From Helopsaltes ochotensis (lineage: Eukaryota > Chordata > Aves > Passeriformes > Locustellidae), in the NCBI GenBank assembly GCA_013400155.1, contig VXBM01000675.1, forward strand, positions 257,021 to 321,020: a DNA stretch of 64,000 nucleotides, read 5' to 3'. The first letter of the stretch is position 1. Each line of letters opens with the position of its first letter. Below are positions 13,101 to 24,774 of the stretch, piece after piece. The position numbers and the translations under genes were made by a program. Under the pieces are notes generated by a model that had not been told where the DNA came from, searched no databases, and saw nothing but the letters and a program-made list of their open reading frames with translations.

Positions 13101-16100
13101 TTCTGTTTTGTCCATAGACGAAAATAAACAAAGCTGCTGAACTGCAAAGGCTGCTGAACTGTAGACAAGAAGTTACTGGCTGCCTAGTCTGTTAAATTAA
13201 TCACGGCTGATATGATTTATATTGTCTAAATAGTAGATGATTTACCTTTTCAGTCAAAAAAAAAAAAATAATGCCATATACATAAATATCACACTAGAAA
13301 AATTGCAAGATTATACTGTTCCATTAATAGTTCACCAGAAGCAGTATTGGCCTCCATGCAAAGAGGAATACATCCAACTTAATTAACTGTATAACTGCAG
13401 AAGGCTTGGAATACAGACCTACTGAAATATTTGATGCGCAATAAAGAAAATGTCATTCAGATACTGAAGTCAAAATACAGAACAATCAAAGTTAGAGCTG
13501 CTGGGGGGGACATGGGTGAAGAGGGAGGGGAAAAAGAAAGAGAGAAACATGAAACACCAGATGACAAATTCTGGAAACAGGCGTTGCCATGGAAAAGCAG
13601 TGGCTGTTATGTACTCCTAGAGTGCAGAAAAATAAAATACTTAAATCATGGAAAAATGAAGAAAATATGTGTCAAGGAAGATGGACACATTAAATCAATT
13701 CTAAACCTGACACCTGGTCTAGTATGTTGAATTAGACTATGGGTAAATTAGCCAGACATCTACACTTTTTTCAAACAAGCTTCCCAATGGAATTCCTTAG
13801 TCAGACAAGAGTTGTTCCCCATTGCTTTAGGATGCATTTCTAATGCTGAAAGCTTTAAGCTCTCTGGGATCCTATGCTTGGATATTTGCTCCAGTATTGG
13901 CTTGTGCATTCAAGGTAACCAACTGAATGCACAGTTCTTTAAATTAGTTCTGAAAATCCAAACTGTAGAAGCAAGAAGAAATTCTACAGTAGTCACTACA
14001 GAGTCAAGAGAAGTGCACAAGACTAAGAACTTCAGCTATAAAGAAGGAAGTCAAGGAGAATAACTGGCATTTTGGGAAAGGTATGTCATAAAAAGCAGAA
14101 TCAATGGCTGCTAACACCATTATCCAAACACTTCTGTAAGTTCTCATGTGTTACTCATGAAATGGGGCTAAAGCATCCAAAGATCAGGGGTAAAGATCTC
14201 CCTACACTTGGGACTAACCCAGGCCCTTTATATACCAAGTGATGCCCAAAGCTCTTCCATTAAAGCATAGCTGGTCAACTAAGTCGTGCATCAACCGTGG
14301 TAGCAAACCCTGAGTGCCTTCAAGCACCACAGCACAAATACTTTGCTAACAAGGGAATGGTAAGTAAATGATACTGGCTGAAGTAATATAGTTGGTCTGG
14401 ATCCAGCAGTGCCTGTCTTCCTTTGTTTCTGGGTATGACACTCATAGGTGAACATGAGAAGGTCTATCCCTCTTTCCCCTCCCACATGCTCTCTTCCCTC
14501 TCTGTTCCCACAGTTATTAAATGGCTTTTGCAATTAGAGACATGATACCTATTGTTTGCTTAGTTCCCAAAACTGGAATGTGAGGCTAAAAGAGAGACAA
14601 GAACACTTGCTAGACCCAGCTGCTAAAGGAACTTCCCAGCTTTCTGAGAAAGGCTAAGCAATGAACTCCAGATGGATGTTGGTACCTTGGTGCCTTACTC
14701 CTTGTACAGCTGACTCTTATTCACTCACTGTCCCAACGGGCTTAAATCAAACCTTATGCTTAAAATCCTTATTCCGCAACTCTTGCTCTTTTTGTGACTT
14801 CCACAAGGGCTTTTAGCTTTATACTTTTTCCTATTTACTTAATATTCTACTCACCTAGAATAATTACACCAACATTTCAATAACAACTCACATTTTGCAC
14901 CTATGTCTGTTTTCTTTAACCTGAGGAACGCTGGTCTTTCTCTTTGCTGTTCCTTAAGAGAGACACTACACTGCTCTGCAAACCATTCAGTTAAATATGG
15001 TCCTGTCTTTGCTAACGTGATGATAACTTGGAGTTTTATACCTGAAAGCAATGTTTTTCTTCACAAAACTTCCTTTTCATCTGGAGTAAAATAGACAGAG
15101 ATGACATTTTACGTCCCTTGAAGGACACGCAGGGACTCACGCTGCAAAACAGGACCCAGTTGATCATACAAGCTCCAATACACAGTGTCAGAGACCATGC
15201 AAAACTTTTCCATGATGGAGTCAGCAACATGAGGCAAAAGGACACATGTTTAGCTAAATTTACATCTTTGGGAGGAAAACAGAAGCAGTGTTGGTGTAAA
15301 TTTGAAAAATAAAGGTAAGTCATTTTCTAACCACCATGTCTTTCTTGAAAAGTCAACTCTTCTGTGATTCCAGTGGTTGCTCTGCATGAGACTACATTAT
15401 GAGTAATAGGGAGAGAAGAGAGAATATGGGATACTCACTTTATCAGCCCCTGGAATATTAAAATGTCAAGAATTTGTAATAAAAAGAGAATAAAATAAAA
15501 GTGTTTTTCACTGTGTTCTGGTGGGAATTTTATTTTAGGAAGATAGGGTTTTAATGGATTAAGGAAAAAAAAGAAAAAACTTCTGCCAATTTATGCAAAG
15601 AAAACAATATACTGTGAATCCTTGTTCCCTAGGAGAAGGAGAGAGAGACAGATCCCTAGGTGTAGCTTACTAAAGTACCTCTTTTTCAGGAAAATCACTA
15701 AAAAACCTTGATTTCCTATGGATGCTGTGCAGAGATAGTTTTTCCAGAAATTTACATTAAAGAGAGTGGGATGGAGTATGAATTTCCATCTTCCGCACCT
15801 GAGTTACACCAGCCAAACCACTTTTTTCCATTTAAATCTATTGTTCTAGTGAACACCGGCCAATACATAATTATGCAAGTTTCTACTCCCTTCCTGTTCA
15901 TCAAAATACAGCTCCTCATAGACTTTGATACATCTTGCACCAGACTCCTCAACAGCTATCTTGATACAGGCCCGAATAGAGAACATAGAAAATAAACACT
16001 GTTAGGGCTCAAAACATGCTTTGCATGGATTTCTAATGTTACTGGAGCCTGACACACCTGTTATTTAGCCACAAAAAGAAAATTACTTTTTAAAATTTTA

Positions 16101-16431
16101 CATAGGTTGCCCATGTGTGTTATTGAGTCTACAAGAAATCACCAGTCTACTTACACAACCTGCACTATGAAACTTGAGTTTCAAGTGTGATGCTGTTAAG
16201 GGAATGACATTGCTTCGCTGCCAGACTCTCTCCCGCATTATCAGTAAATGCAGTGCTCGTTTTAAGCTTGGATCATACTACTGAAATGCCCAACATCACC
16301 ATCTTTCTAACTATTTATGCGTGTATGCCATGGGGAGAGGGGGGTTGTGGCAAGAAGCAAAAAATTCTTTTAGACGGCTGTGCAGTGTGTACACAGGTAT
16401 TATTCACCATCACTGCTTAGATACCCTGAGA

Positions 16432-16518
<87 letters not shown>

Positions 16519-17061
16519 ACAAAAACCAAACCCCAAAAAAACCACAGCTTGTGAAACTGAAAGAAAACAGAAAATTTGAAAGAATGCCAGGTCTAGGCAC
16601 GCTGCTGTTCTGGGAACACTCAGCACACCTCAAAAGCAGATTTACGCCAACTGCAGACTCACGCCGAGGAGACGCTCTACCCCGGTTACCTCCAGCTCCC
16701 CCAAGTGCGAAATCCCTTCTCCGCGGCGCCTGCCCCGACAGACCGGAGTGCGAAAATTTTCCGCTTTCTCCCCCAGAGCGGAGGAGCCGGCCCTGCCCCT
16801 CGCCAGCCCCGGACGGGACCCGGGGCCGCCCGGCTGCCCTGGCGGACCCGCGGCAGAGCGGGGCTCAGGGACCGGAGCGACTGCCGGGCATCTCCCCCGC
16901 CGCCCGCGCCGCGACACCCTCCAGAGCCCCGCACTCACTGTCCCGTTATCGTCCACCCCCAGAAGGTGTCCGTGGAGGATCTCCAAGGGGGCGGAGGCGC
17001 TGGAGTGCACGAAAGTCCCCTTGAAGACGTGGGCAAGCGGCGGGCGCTGCGGGGAGCCCAT
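1076..17061 (-). CDS. GDA: Guanine deaminase (guanine aminohydrolase), exons 1-8 of a gene cut by the window edge
   Basis: GDA hydrolyses guanine to xanthine and ammonia in the cytosol. It is a zinc enzyme of the amidohydrolase superfamily; in neurons it is also known as cypin. Eight coding exons on the minus strand join without a frame break into 822 nt (274 codons), about 60% of the usual length of roughly 454 residues. Conserved stretches visible in order are PPLAHVFKGTFVHS, MPGLVDTHIHA (HxH metal pair, His82 and His84), EEVYTRVV, LKNGTTTACYFATIHTDSS, FVGKVCMDMN, ITPRFGPSC and SHISENEEEV (His240, Glu243). Residue numbers match the human protein exactly, so there are no indels up to this point. 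The exons carrying the later metal ligands (human His279 and Asp330) lie to the left of position 1. The start at 17061 is chosen because GCCGCCATGG is a full Kozak context and its position matches the human start. All inspected introns are GT..AG. The promoter is a CpG island. Nothing looks broken. The identification is near certain. Confidence 0.97.
1184..3189. other. GDA introns 7 and 6
   Basis: Flanks exon 7. Holds an imperfect tandem duplication at about 2502-2562 (two copies of a unit of about 30 bp ending in TTTAGGCATT). Otherwise nothing recognised. Confidence 0.6.
1656..1763 (-). CDS. GDA: GDA exon 7 (residues 203-238)
   Basis: 108 nt, phase 0 at both ends: YPRVQPIITPRFGPSCTEDL to LAETHDLRVQ, with donor CAG|GTAAGG. 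PITPRF is the conserved barrel strand 4 of GDA. The acceptor is TTTTTTTTAG. Confidence 0.96.
3190..3217 (-). CDS. GDA: GDA exon 6, 28-nt microexon (residues 193-202)
   Basis: CCAG|G, then TTCATTAAAGAACTACTGGA.. to AAA|GTAAGT. It encodes the end of Arg193 plus FIKELLERK, the counterpart of human FVSEMLQKN. It joins exon 5 (phase 2) to exon 7 (phase 0) exactly. It is too short for ORF-based detection; homology and phase decide it. Confidence 0.92.
3218..6000. other. GDA intron 5
   Basis: 2.8 kb, A/T-rich. A short direct duplication ACTGAGGATTAA lies at about 4250-4280. Two exon-like segments with good splice sites sit at 5477-5565 and 5685-5719 (see findings). No known repeat family is recognised. 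Confidence 0.6.
6001..6106 (-). CDS. GDA: GDA exon 5 (residues 158-193)
   Basis: 106 nt: two bases complete Asp158, then KFGQRAFVGKVCMDMNESVP and QYREITADSVQETE. It ends with two bases of Arg193 at donor AG|GTAAAG (phase 2). GKVCMD is the conserved strand-3 motif. Confidence 0.95.
6107..9878. other. GDA introns 4 and 3
   Basis: Intron 4 (6107-7317) and intron 3 (7406-9878). 8640-8960 is somewhat less A/T-rich than its surroundings, but no family was identified. The open frames here are short and show no homology I recognise. Confidence 0.55.
7318..7405 (-). CDS. GDA: GDA exon 4 (residues 129-157)
   Basis: 88 nt after TTTTTTTAG. It reads RRTLKNGTTTACYFATIHTD then SSLLLAEII plus one base, at donor G|GTAAGT (phase 1). 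The NGTTTACYFATIH block is nearly invariant in GDA and forms barrel strand 2. Confidence 0.96.
9879..10050 (-). CDS. GDA: GDA exon 3 with the HIH metal site (residues 71-128)
   Basis: 172 nt. The first base completes His71, and the exon continues EFFMPGLVDTHIHAPQYSF and ends EEVYTRVV at donor GTT|GTAAGT, phase 0. VDTHIHA holds the first two zinc ligands (His82, His84). DLPLLQWLTSYTFP is the usual GDA signature after strand 1 of the barrel. The acceptor is TTCCTTAG. Confidence 0.97.
10051..11767. other. GDA intron 2
   Basis: 1.7 kb of A/T-rich sequence. Nothing recognised. Confidence 0.6.
11768..11856 (-). CDS. GDA: GDA exon 2 (residues 42-70)
   Basis: 89 nt after a poly-pyrimidine tract and AG. 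It translates as IVFVEQTDQLEQLAKTWGFK followed by TSDIRQLSK, then two bases of the codon for His71, ending at donor CA|GTATGT (phase 2). It matches the human segment KIVFLEE..LAKEW.FKP. This is part of the N-terminal beta-sandwich that precedes the TIM barrel in amidohydrolases. Confidence 0.94.
12833..12861. repeat. Perfect inverted repeat (11-bp arms, 7-nt loop)
   Basis: CTCTTACACCA at 12833-12843 and its exact reverse complement TGGTGTAAGAG at 12851-12861, separated by ACTCCCT. Confidence 0.85.
16434..16517. repeat. Poly-A tract, 84 bases
   Basis: An uninterrupted A run on the plus strand (T run in GDA sense) about 420 bp downstream of GDA exon 1. No retroposed gene or SINE body is recognised upstream, so the origin is unclear. 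Its exact length is error-prone in any assembly. Confidence 0.9.
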
Positions 17062-17430
17062 GGCGGCGGCGGCGGGCGGGGAGCTGCCACCCCGCGGGCT
17101 GCCTCCCCTCGGTGTCTCCCGGTGCCGCCGTCGGCTTCCTGGAGCTGTCACCATTTCCCCACCCCCTGGTGACTTTCTTTACGGGGAGTGGTTTCGGAGC
17201 AAGGAGGGCGGGCGGCCCGCCGCTCCCTTCGCCTTCTCCGGGCGGGTGGCGGACGGCCGTGCCGGGCGGTGCGCGGGGTGCCGCCCGAACTCTCGGCCTC
17301 CCCGCAGTTGATGCCCCCGTCCCAGGGATTTGTGCAAGAGGTGCGAACGACAGGAGAGATGTCCAGTGGGTTTTGGAGTCCCAATTTCTCCCTGGGAAGC
17401 GGTGAGAAATTCGACAAGGTGTCTGGTAGT
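16640..17430. promoter_or_regulatory. GDA: CpG island promoter of GDA
   Basis: A sharp change from A/T-rich DNA to about 800 bases rich in C, G and CpG, centred on GDA exon 1. GC boxes (GGGCGG) are visible near 17076 and 17206. No TATA box was seen upstream of exon 1 on the minus strand. Transcription probably starts from dispersed sites between about 17065 and 17250; the exact start is not visible. All the longer open frames here on both strands are by-products of the base composition. Confidence 0.88.
16939..17061 (-). CDS. GDA: GDA exon 1 (start codon, residues 1-41)
   Basis: Begins MGSPQRPPLAHVFKGTF and ends GVDDNGT at donor ACA|GTGAGT, phase 0. It corresponds to the first 41 residues of mammalian GDA. 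The extreme N-terminus (MGSPQR) differs from mammals, while PPLAHVF onward is conserved. The reading frame stays open upstream to a second ATG at 17154; see findings. Confidence 0.95.
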
Positions 17431-17494
17431 GTTTTGCGAGTGTCTGGCAACTCACTTTTGAAACCAACCTGCGGGTTGTAACCACTTGCAGAAG

Positions 17495-17560
17495 TTTAAT
17501 TTACAATAGGATTTGTAAGTTGGAAAAGACCTTTAAGACCTTCAAATGTCAGACGTCTCA
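17495..17560 (-). mobile_element. Possible decayed CR1 3'-end fragment
   Basis: GTTGGAAAAGACCTTTAAGA resembles the antisense 3' end of avian CR1. It is only a few dozen bases long and divergent. Confidence 0.4.
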
Positions 17561-20500
17561 TCAGTCCTTGGCCTCTATACTGGACCTTAGAAGAGTGTAG
17601 GAGTAGGGAATAGACGCCAGATGAGGTGCCAGAACTTCCAGAAGTAGGCAGCCTCATTCAATAGAGATGGTCTACAAAAAAACAGAAAACAACCTCAGGA
17701 AAACGAAAGGCAGAGAAAAAATAATTTCATTACCTCAGAGAAATGTGTTCCCAGAACGACATTCTGCTCCAACAACCTAAGTCAAAGTACATAATGAACA
17801 CATTCTAAGAGGATCACTATTAAGAGTGTTGGAATAAGACTTCACAAAGGCAGAATTATGTGCATCAGGGATAACACCATGAATGTCCTCTGAGTTCATG
17901 TTTGAAGTCACCTTTATCCCTCAACTTGTCCCAAGTAACAAATGAACTTGGCACCAAGGGCACTGACGCTACCATTCTCAAGGCTGCATTGCAAAGTTTG
18001 TCATTATATGGTTTATCATTAAAAGACCTTTGCACTCCTCGTTGTGCTGACACTATACAAATGCTGGCAAATTATCTTTCCTACAAACTCTCCAGACTAA
18101 TGGTGGGAGGAAAGAGAAACACAGCAGGAAAGTACAGAATAAATTTAATTTTAACCTGCTAGGGGCAAGTCGTCAGCCTCTATCTTGCCTTCTTTGCATA
18201 AGAATGTGTTATTTTATGAGAATGAAATTTAAAAATATTGGATTTATTGATATCAGTTCTTACGTGGATTTTGAGATCAGCTTAGTCAGGCAAAAAAAAG
18301 AGTGTCTGAAGAAAGGGCAAATAGACGTGTGAAAGTGACTTTTACTCACTTATATTGGCAATTCTTGTGAGAGGTCTTGCAGTATAAGAAAACTCACAAT
18401 GACATAAAATTAGGTATTTAAGACACATTGCAGTTTTTATTATATTTCTAACATGTTTCACATGAGAAAATAATATGCAAAACAAATGACAAATCTTGCA
18501 GATTAATCTAGTTTGGAGAAGAAACTGGCATAAAAATCTTTCATGCAATTCAGTCTGTTTAGAACACAATAATACTTTCTGTTTCTTTGAAGAGTAGAGT
18601 AGTAAATTTTTTAAAATAGCACCAAAAGTCTTCTCAATTAGTACTTGCTAAAACTCCTCTTCCAAAGTTGTTTCTCAGGGTGATGCTGTTGTGGTCATCA
18701 CGGCTGCAGCTGAAATGAGCTTTTTTCCAAGCTATTACTCCAGGCAAGGAAATTGTCTTTTGCAGCTGGAAGGATAAAGAGTGGGAGAAAGGCTGTTTTC
18801 ACTACTGAAAAATAAGGTGAATGGAGATGAGAAATAGGGCGAAGGGACCAAGACCTGAAGCAGTAAATTCACTTCCTCCTCCTATGAAGAGAGAAGTGAA
18901 AACAACTTTTCCCAGGAACAGCTCTGCTCCACACGAGTTGCCTTTGCCCTGGTGGCAGCAGGCAGCACAGGGGCTGGAGATTTGGTGCCAAAAGCTGTAA
19001 TAGCCTGGTTTGCATCAAGTGAAGCACACAGCTGTCCCAGGGCAGCACACTGGAGAGGTAAACCTAGGGAGCTGCTGTTACCAAACTCTTTTACTCTGCT
19101 GTTCAAAATAATATTCAGCAGAGCTCAGTGTTCCTGAGGAACCTTTTGGTTGTGTCTGGTGGGGAAGGGGGCTGCTCCTGAGAATCTCTGACTGCTTCAA
19201 CCCTCATTTTCCATTAAAAATCTCAGGGATTGCCTCCAGCTTCCTTACAAAAGCAAACACAGTGATTGGAGTGTGAGATGTAATCCAGGCAGTATTTATG
19301 CAAGAGAGGAAAACCAGAAATATGGACAGTCCTTTTCATTAGCACTTTTACGGAGAAATGTCAATAACAAACACTGCTTATGATCTTTTTTGTTATTATT
19401 TTTATTTTTATATTTTGGCTTTAGTGTGTTCCAAACACTCTGAAGCTGCATGACTTCCTTGTCAAAAGAACTGTTGAAAAGAGACCTTTTCTTTTTTTTC
19501 CAGCTGTCGCGTGGGAAAGCATGGAAGCTGTGGAAAACTGCTGGTGGAAGAATGGTTAACACCCTTTCCTTCTAGAATTTTTGGTTTTTAGTTGCAACCA
19601 GTTTCATGTGTATGCCCTAGATACTTGCATGAGTCAAGGTGAGACCTTGGCCAACTGTGAAAAGCTGAGTCATTGTTCCAAAATGTTGTAAGACTGAAGT
19701 ATGTTCAGTTTTTCTGGGGTAAACTGGGCTAGGCACTTTAACATCTGGAATAGAAGTGTAATGCTCTGTTGTGACTGTTACATGGTAATTAACTTTTAAG
19801 TTTAAAAGTAGCTCTTTTTTTTTTTCTCTCCTTCCCCAAAATAGTTGATGGTCTGGAGCGAGATATACATGGAGCATCTTATAAGTTATCAATAACTCTT
19901 TTAGTTAGCTCTTTTAGTAGCATTTAATATTATCATATATGTTAGTACACTTAATAATTAATAGTGTGTACTTTGATCAAATACTGTTCAAAAAGTCTGT
20001 CTCATTATTTAGAAGCTTATCAGGCTCTCTATGTCTTCTAAAATGTTGTCTTCTAGGTAATCATAGAAATGAGTCTTTATGGGAGTCCTGAAGCCAGACA
20101 CACTCAGGATTAGAAGAATAATCAGCCAATGTATTTCTAGGAGCACAAGAACAGATTTTAACGGATAAGAGTGCCTTTATTCTCCTGAACACTTTCACTT
20201 TCTAATCTCTCCTTCACTTGTCACACTGTACCAAGGAAGAATTCAATTAATTAATCCAAAGTCCCAGAGCATCTAAGATGATCCTGCAACATCTGAGAAA
20301 TTTAAGAAAAAGAAACCTGCTTCTCCCCACTGCTTTCAAAAGTAGTTGATGGGGTACTTGCCACCAGCTGGAAACTCCTCTGTCACGAGCCTGTTGAGGT
20401 CAGTGCCTGTGCAGCCTGAGTGCCAGGATATGAGAATTATTATTCTGATGTGGCAATGAATGTTGTTATAACATTTGTGATCAAAATGGACCTTGTCCAT

Positions 20501-20623
20501 AATTTGTAGCATAGCAATAAGGTAAGTAGAGAGGAAAAAAGTACAGTTGATTTATCTGCCAATAATTGATTTTTTTTCCTGTATAAGGAAGAGCTGATTA
20601 TGCATCTACTCAATCCTTGGGAT

Positions 20624-20672
<49 letters not shown>

Positions 20673-23545
20673 AAAAAAAAAAAAAAAAAAAAAAAAAGTG
20701 GTGAAGCATGTTAAATACCTACTCTGAAGTGAAAAATTAAGTTGGGAGCTAGGTTTTAGTCCAGCACAGGCTACTTCATACACTTCATTTTCCCACAAAA
20801 ATTTATATAATCAGAATATGCTACCTTACTTAACTTTTCCAACTCCATCTAAAAGTGAAAATTACCATACTCAAAAAGAATATGAAGAAATGACCCTAAA
20901 CACAACCTCTTTGTCACTTACTGCTGTGAGTATTCACTCTGAAGGTCCCAGCTGGAGCTTTCAGCCTTTGATACCCAGGTCAACAAAGGCTTGGGAAGGC
21001 AAGGCTCAGACACTGCTAGGGGATGCTGGGGTTAACCTTCTGATGGTTCCTTATCTCCTAAAGAGGCCAGCACTGGCATAGTACTGTCATAAAATATCCC
21101 ATCATTAGAGCTTAAAAATGGCACATTCTGCTTGTTCACAGATACATAATTAACTGAAGCACGGATTGGCTGATGTTAGTTCTTACACTCACAAATTTTT
21201 TCTGTTTTACTGCCAAGGCTTGTTCATAACAGGAATTGTATTATCTAAGCCAGGAAAGTTCTTAAGAAGAGAAGGAAACGCTACACAAATATTAGTAAAA
21301 CTCATCTCTCCCTAGAAGTACAAGCATGAATGAAATACATCAAAAGTTGTTGCTGACAAATTTGTTCGTATTTTCCAGAAGACACAAAGGATGAATCAAT
21401 GTGCTTGGTGGACTTTACCTCTGGTCATGTTAAAAGAGAATACAGTAGAATTTGGGTGTCTGCTGCTGTTAACAGAGGTTTACAGGAAAAAATATGGGCA
21501 TGACTTGCTGTTATTACCTCAGAACTTTCACTGATAAATTTTATCTGTGGAATTACATTATAAAGTGGAGCCAACACACATTATAGAATGGGATTGGCTC
21601 ATCTCTGGTCATGGCAATATCATAAACCACTGTAGGTAACTGTTCAAAGAAGACTGTTGTTAGTCTCATTTTCATGCTTGAAACCAATAAAACCAAATAA
21701 AAATCTCCAGCATATTATCAGTGATGATTTCTCTAACTTTGCATTGCTAACAGAAGATAAAACACTTCGGACATGCAGTCACAAATAAATTGTCGTAATG
21801 AATTAAAGTGAGATGTTATAATTTATTTCTGCTAGATTGCTGTCCACACATGAACACTTTTACTGCTTTGCTAAAGACCAAATTCCACTGATGCAGGAAT
21901 TGCTTTTCTTTTTGAGCTGTTTGTGAACTCTGAGCCATGATGAATAATCTACTTCACAGATGTAATTAATAGTCCGTGCATAGACACCTGCTCCTGTAAA
22001 ATCACTTAATATTTGCAATGTATTGACCAGAAGTTGCTTTTCTAAGCTGTTTGAAGGATCTCTTCAAGTGTGCCAGTGTTCAGTAAAGTAGTAAAAACAT
22101 CACGAAAAGTTTTGTGATCAGGTTGAAGGAAATCTATTAGAAATATAACAGTAATATCACAGCATTATTAGTTCATCATTTCATTCCAGAAGATAGTAAA
22201 ACATAAATATATAAACTCTGAGAATTAAAAAAAAAACCAAACACTTACTGAATTCCATTTGTTATAGTGATGTATTTACACTGAATTAACTAATTTACAA
22301 GTACATAATTTCATGGATTACCAGTTCTGGAACAGAATAGGAATTTATTTCTATGACTTTTCAACAGAAACTTCCTGCTTTCCATCCAAGACAGGATTTT
22401 CAAGCCATCTAAAAGTGGTACTCTCTAATTTGGGGTATACAATGTTTTGAACTTCCCAATAGTTCTTCCTAAAGAAGGAGAGAGAACAGAAAGGAAGAGG
22501 AAAGATGAGAGAAAAGAAGCAACATTTTGTAGATGAACATATTCATCCAAGTTCAATCTGAAAAGTTGGTAACAGCCCGCTTACTTCCCCAAAAGGCAAA
22601 TACATGTGACAAATGGGAAAAAGTGGAGTTTTCATCACTTAAGAGCTGATCATAATGTTCATTCTTTCACTAACACTTCCCAGCCTCACCCTTTCCTATC
22701 AGGGCTTCATGGGATGCTGTTCACCTAGTAAGAAGCATTATGGCTTCTGGTGAGTACCCTCTGTAGAGACCACGTGGACATGAAAAATATGATTGCCTAC
22801 AGCTGTAAAATGGCAGATGTGTATATACCTTAATCTTTTCTGTATTCATTTCCTCAGTCCTTGTTTTTGTCTACTTTTTGCTTATTTTTTCAGAGGATTT
22901 TTGATAGTGTAAGTCTTTCTCATTTTTTTTTCTGCCTTGCTGACTCTTCAGCACTCAATCGTATAAACTGAAAGTAGTACAAGTATGTGTCATCTAGAAA
23001 CCCAATAAATGTGTTTATATTGATAGTTTGAGCAGATTGAGCTGCACATTTAAATTGCTTTTCAAAGTTGTGTTTCTTTTTTTTGATTATAGATTTGTCT
23101 TGTATCTACATTTCAAGAAACACAGTGTCTGTTGGTGAGAACCATTTGTGTGCTTGCCATGGTTTTCCTCTTGTTTGGAAACTACTGATGATTACATGCA
23201 GGAAACCACAAAAAAAATTCTCCTTCTGAAAGCTGTTTGCAAGGTCCTCCGGTGGTTTTCTTTTTATACTTGCACTGTTTTCTCTTAGTATAAACTAGGA
23301 AATCTGGGATGTTTCTACAGAAATCTGGTTTCACATGTAATCTGTAAACTTATTCATGTAGGGATCATGTATTAGGTCTAGACACATGGACATATAAGGT
23401 ATGTGGTATTCGGTACGGGCACATTAGGTATGGGCACAGGCACATGGTGCATTTGATGACCAGCAGCTTGCGTCAATTTGCTGGTAAACACAACTTGGGT
23501 ATACAATTCTAGAGCACAACAGATAGCATCAAACTGAGCTTCTAT
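17561..23545. other. Intergenic, no gene seen
   Basis: About 6 kb upstream of the GDA promoter, A/T-rich, with one long poly-A tract (20628-20697). The short open frames show no recognisable protein. Enhancers cannot be recognised from this sequence alone. Confidence 0.6.
20628..20697. repeat. Poly-A tract interrupted once
   Basis: 43 A, TT, then 25 A. No mRNA-like body or target duplication is recognised around it. Confidence 0.9.
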
Positions 23546-24745
23546 CACAGAATCACAGAATCAGTTACTGCTGTAATAAATAAGGAGACAGCACTCAGTT
23601 TCCTCATGCAGAAAAGCCCCCTCTTTACTCACAAAGCTCGTATTTATAGGAAATATCAGAAGGCACTGTGTAAAACCTAATTGGTCAGCAATACAGTGAA
23701 ACTCAGCTCATTGATTGGTAAGGACTATTGTATACGTCTATCAAATTTTCTCTCTCTAGATATGTTTACATATTTTCTTCTCTGATTCTCATGGGGCAGA
23801 TTCATTGCTTATGCAGGTACAAACTTATATTTCTCTCTAAGAACAAGTTGTTGTGTTCATTCTTGTAATTTTTCTTTATGGGACCTTACAAGCTACTTCT
23901 AGCTTAGCTAGAGTAGCAGGGCCTAAACCATAATTTGTAAGGCCTTTCTTTTATAATGTCTCTACCTGTCTGTGACCAAACACTGCCATGTCAAACAGAC
24001 CATGGCACTGAGTTCCACACCATTCCTTAAACACCTCCAGGAATGGTGACTCCACCACATCCCTGGGCAGTTCATTCCAATGCCCAGTCACTCCTTCTAT
24101 GAAGAAATTCTTCCTAAGGTCCAATCTAGCCTCCCCTGGTGCAGTTTAAGGCTGTGTCTTCTTGTCCTGTTGCTGGTTGCCTGGGAGAAAAGGCCAACCT
24201 CCATCCTGCTGCAACCTCCTTCTGTTGTAGCTGTGAAGAATGACAAGATCTCGCCTCAGTCTCCTTTCATCCAGATTAAGCACTCCCAGCTCCCTCAAAC
24301 ACCCCTCATAGGACTTGTGCTCCATAACCTTCACCCATTTCATTCTTCTCTGGGCCTGTTCCAATGCCTCAAATCCTTCCTTAATTGAGCGGCTCAGAAC
24401 TGAACACAGGATTTGAGATGCAGCCTCATCAGTGTCAAGTACAGGAGGAAATCATGTCCCCAGTCCTGTTCACCACCACACTGATACCCACCAGGATGCC
24501 CCAGCCTTCCTGGCCACCTGGGCACACTCTGGCTCCTGCTCAGCTGGCTGTTGACCAGCACCCCCAGGGGCTTTTCCCTGGGCTGCTTTCCAGCCACCTT
24601 GTTCCCAGCCTGTAGGGCTGCACAGGATTGTTGTGACCGAAGTGTAAAGTCTGGCACTTGGCTTTATTGAACGTCATGCTGCTGGTCTCAGCCTGTCCAG
24701 GTCCCTCTGAAGAGCTTTCCTACCCTCCAGCTGACCAACACATTG
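23546..24745 (-). mobile_element. CR1 LINE 3' fragment, interrupted by an LTR
   Basis: The 3' end (CACAGAATCACAGAATCA on the plus strand) is at 23546. The 3' untranslated region and the end of the reverse transcriptase frame resume at about 23969 and run to about 24745 (antisense text such as GAACACCTCCAGG.ATGG-like and TTCTTCCTAAGGTCCAA). 5' truncated, many stops; a dead copy. The stretch between 23569 and about 23968 is foreign LTR-like DNA. Confidence 0.85.
23569..23968 (-). mobile_element. LTR-like insertion (endogenous retrovirus LTR relic)
   Basis: On the minus strand there is a CCTATAAATA box (23641-23650), then AGTAAA and a terminus ..TTATTACAGCA, as in a retroviral U3-R-U5. It sits inside a CR1 copy and so is younger than it. 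Boundaries are approximate and no clean target duplication was found; about 30 bp of CR1 seem to be missing at the junction. Confidence 0.5.
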
Positions 24746-24774
24746 AATCATGGCAATAGACAATATGAATATGT

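Larger units (their letters stand above)
11857..16938. other. GDA intron 1
   Basis: 5.1 kb. Contains a perfect 11-bp hairpin (12833-12861) and an 84-base poly-A run (16434-16517). A G/A-rich patch lies near 13500-13550. No CR1 or LTR was recognised. The open frames at 13431-13730 and 15036-15323 look accidental. Confidence 0.6.

Noticed and set aside
16380..17024. 214-codon plus-strand frame starting in the poly-A tract, and other long frames to 17485 on both strands
   Set aside because: They arise from the poly-A run (polylysine) and the stop-poor CpG island. Only GDA exon 1 is supported by homology.
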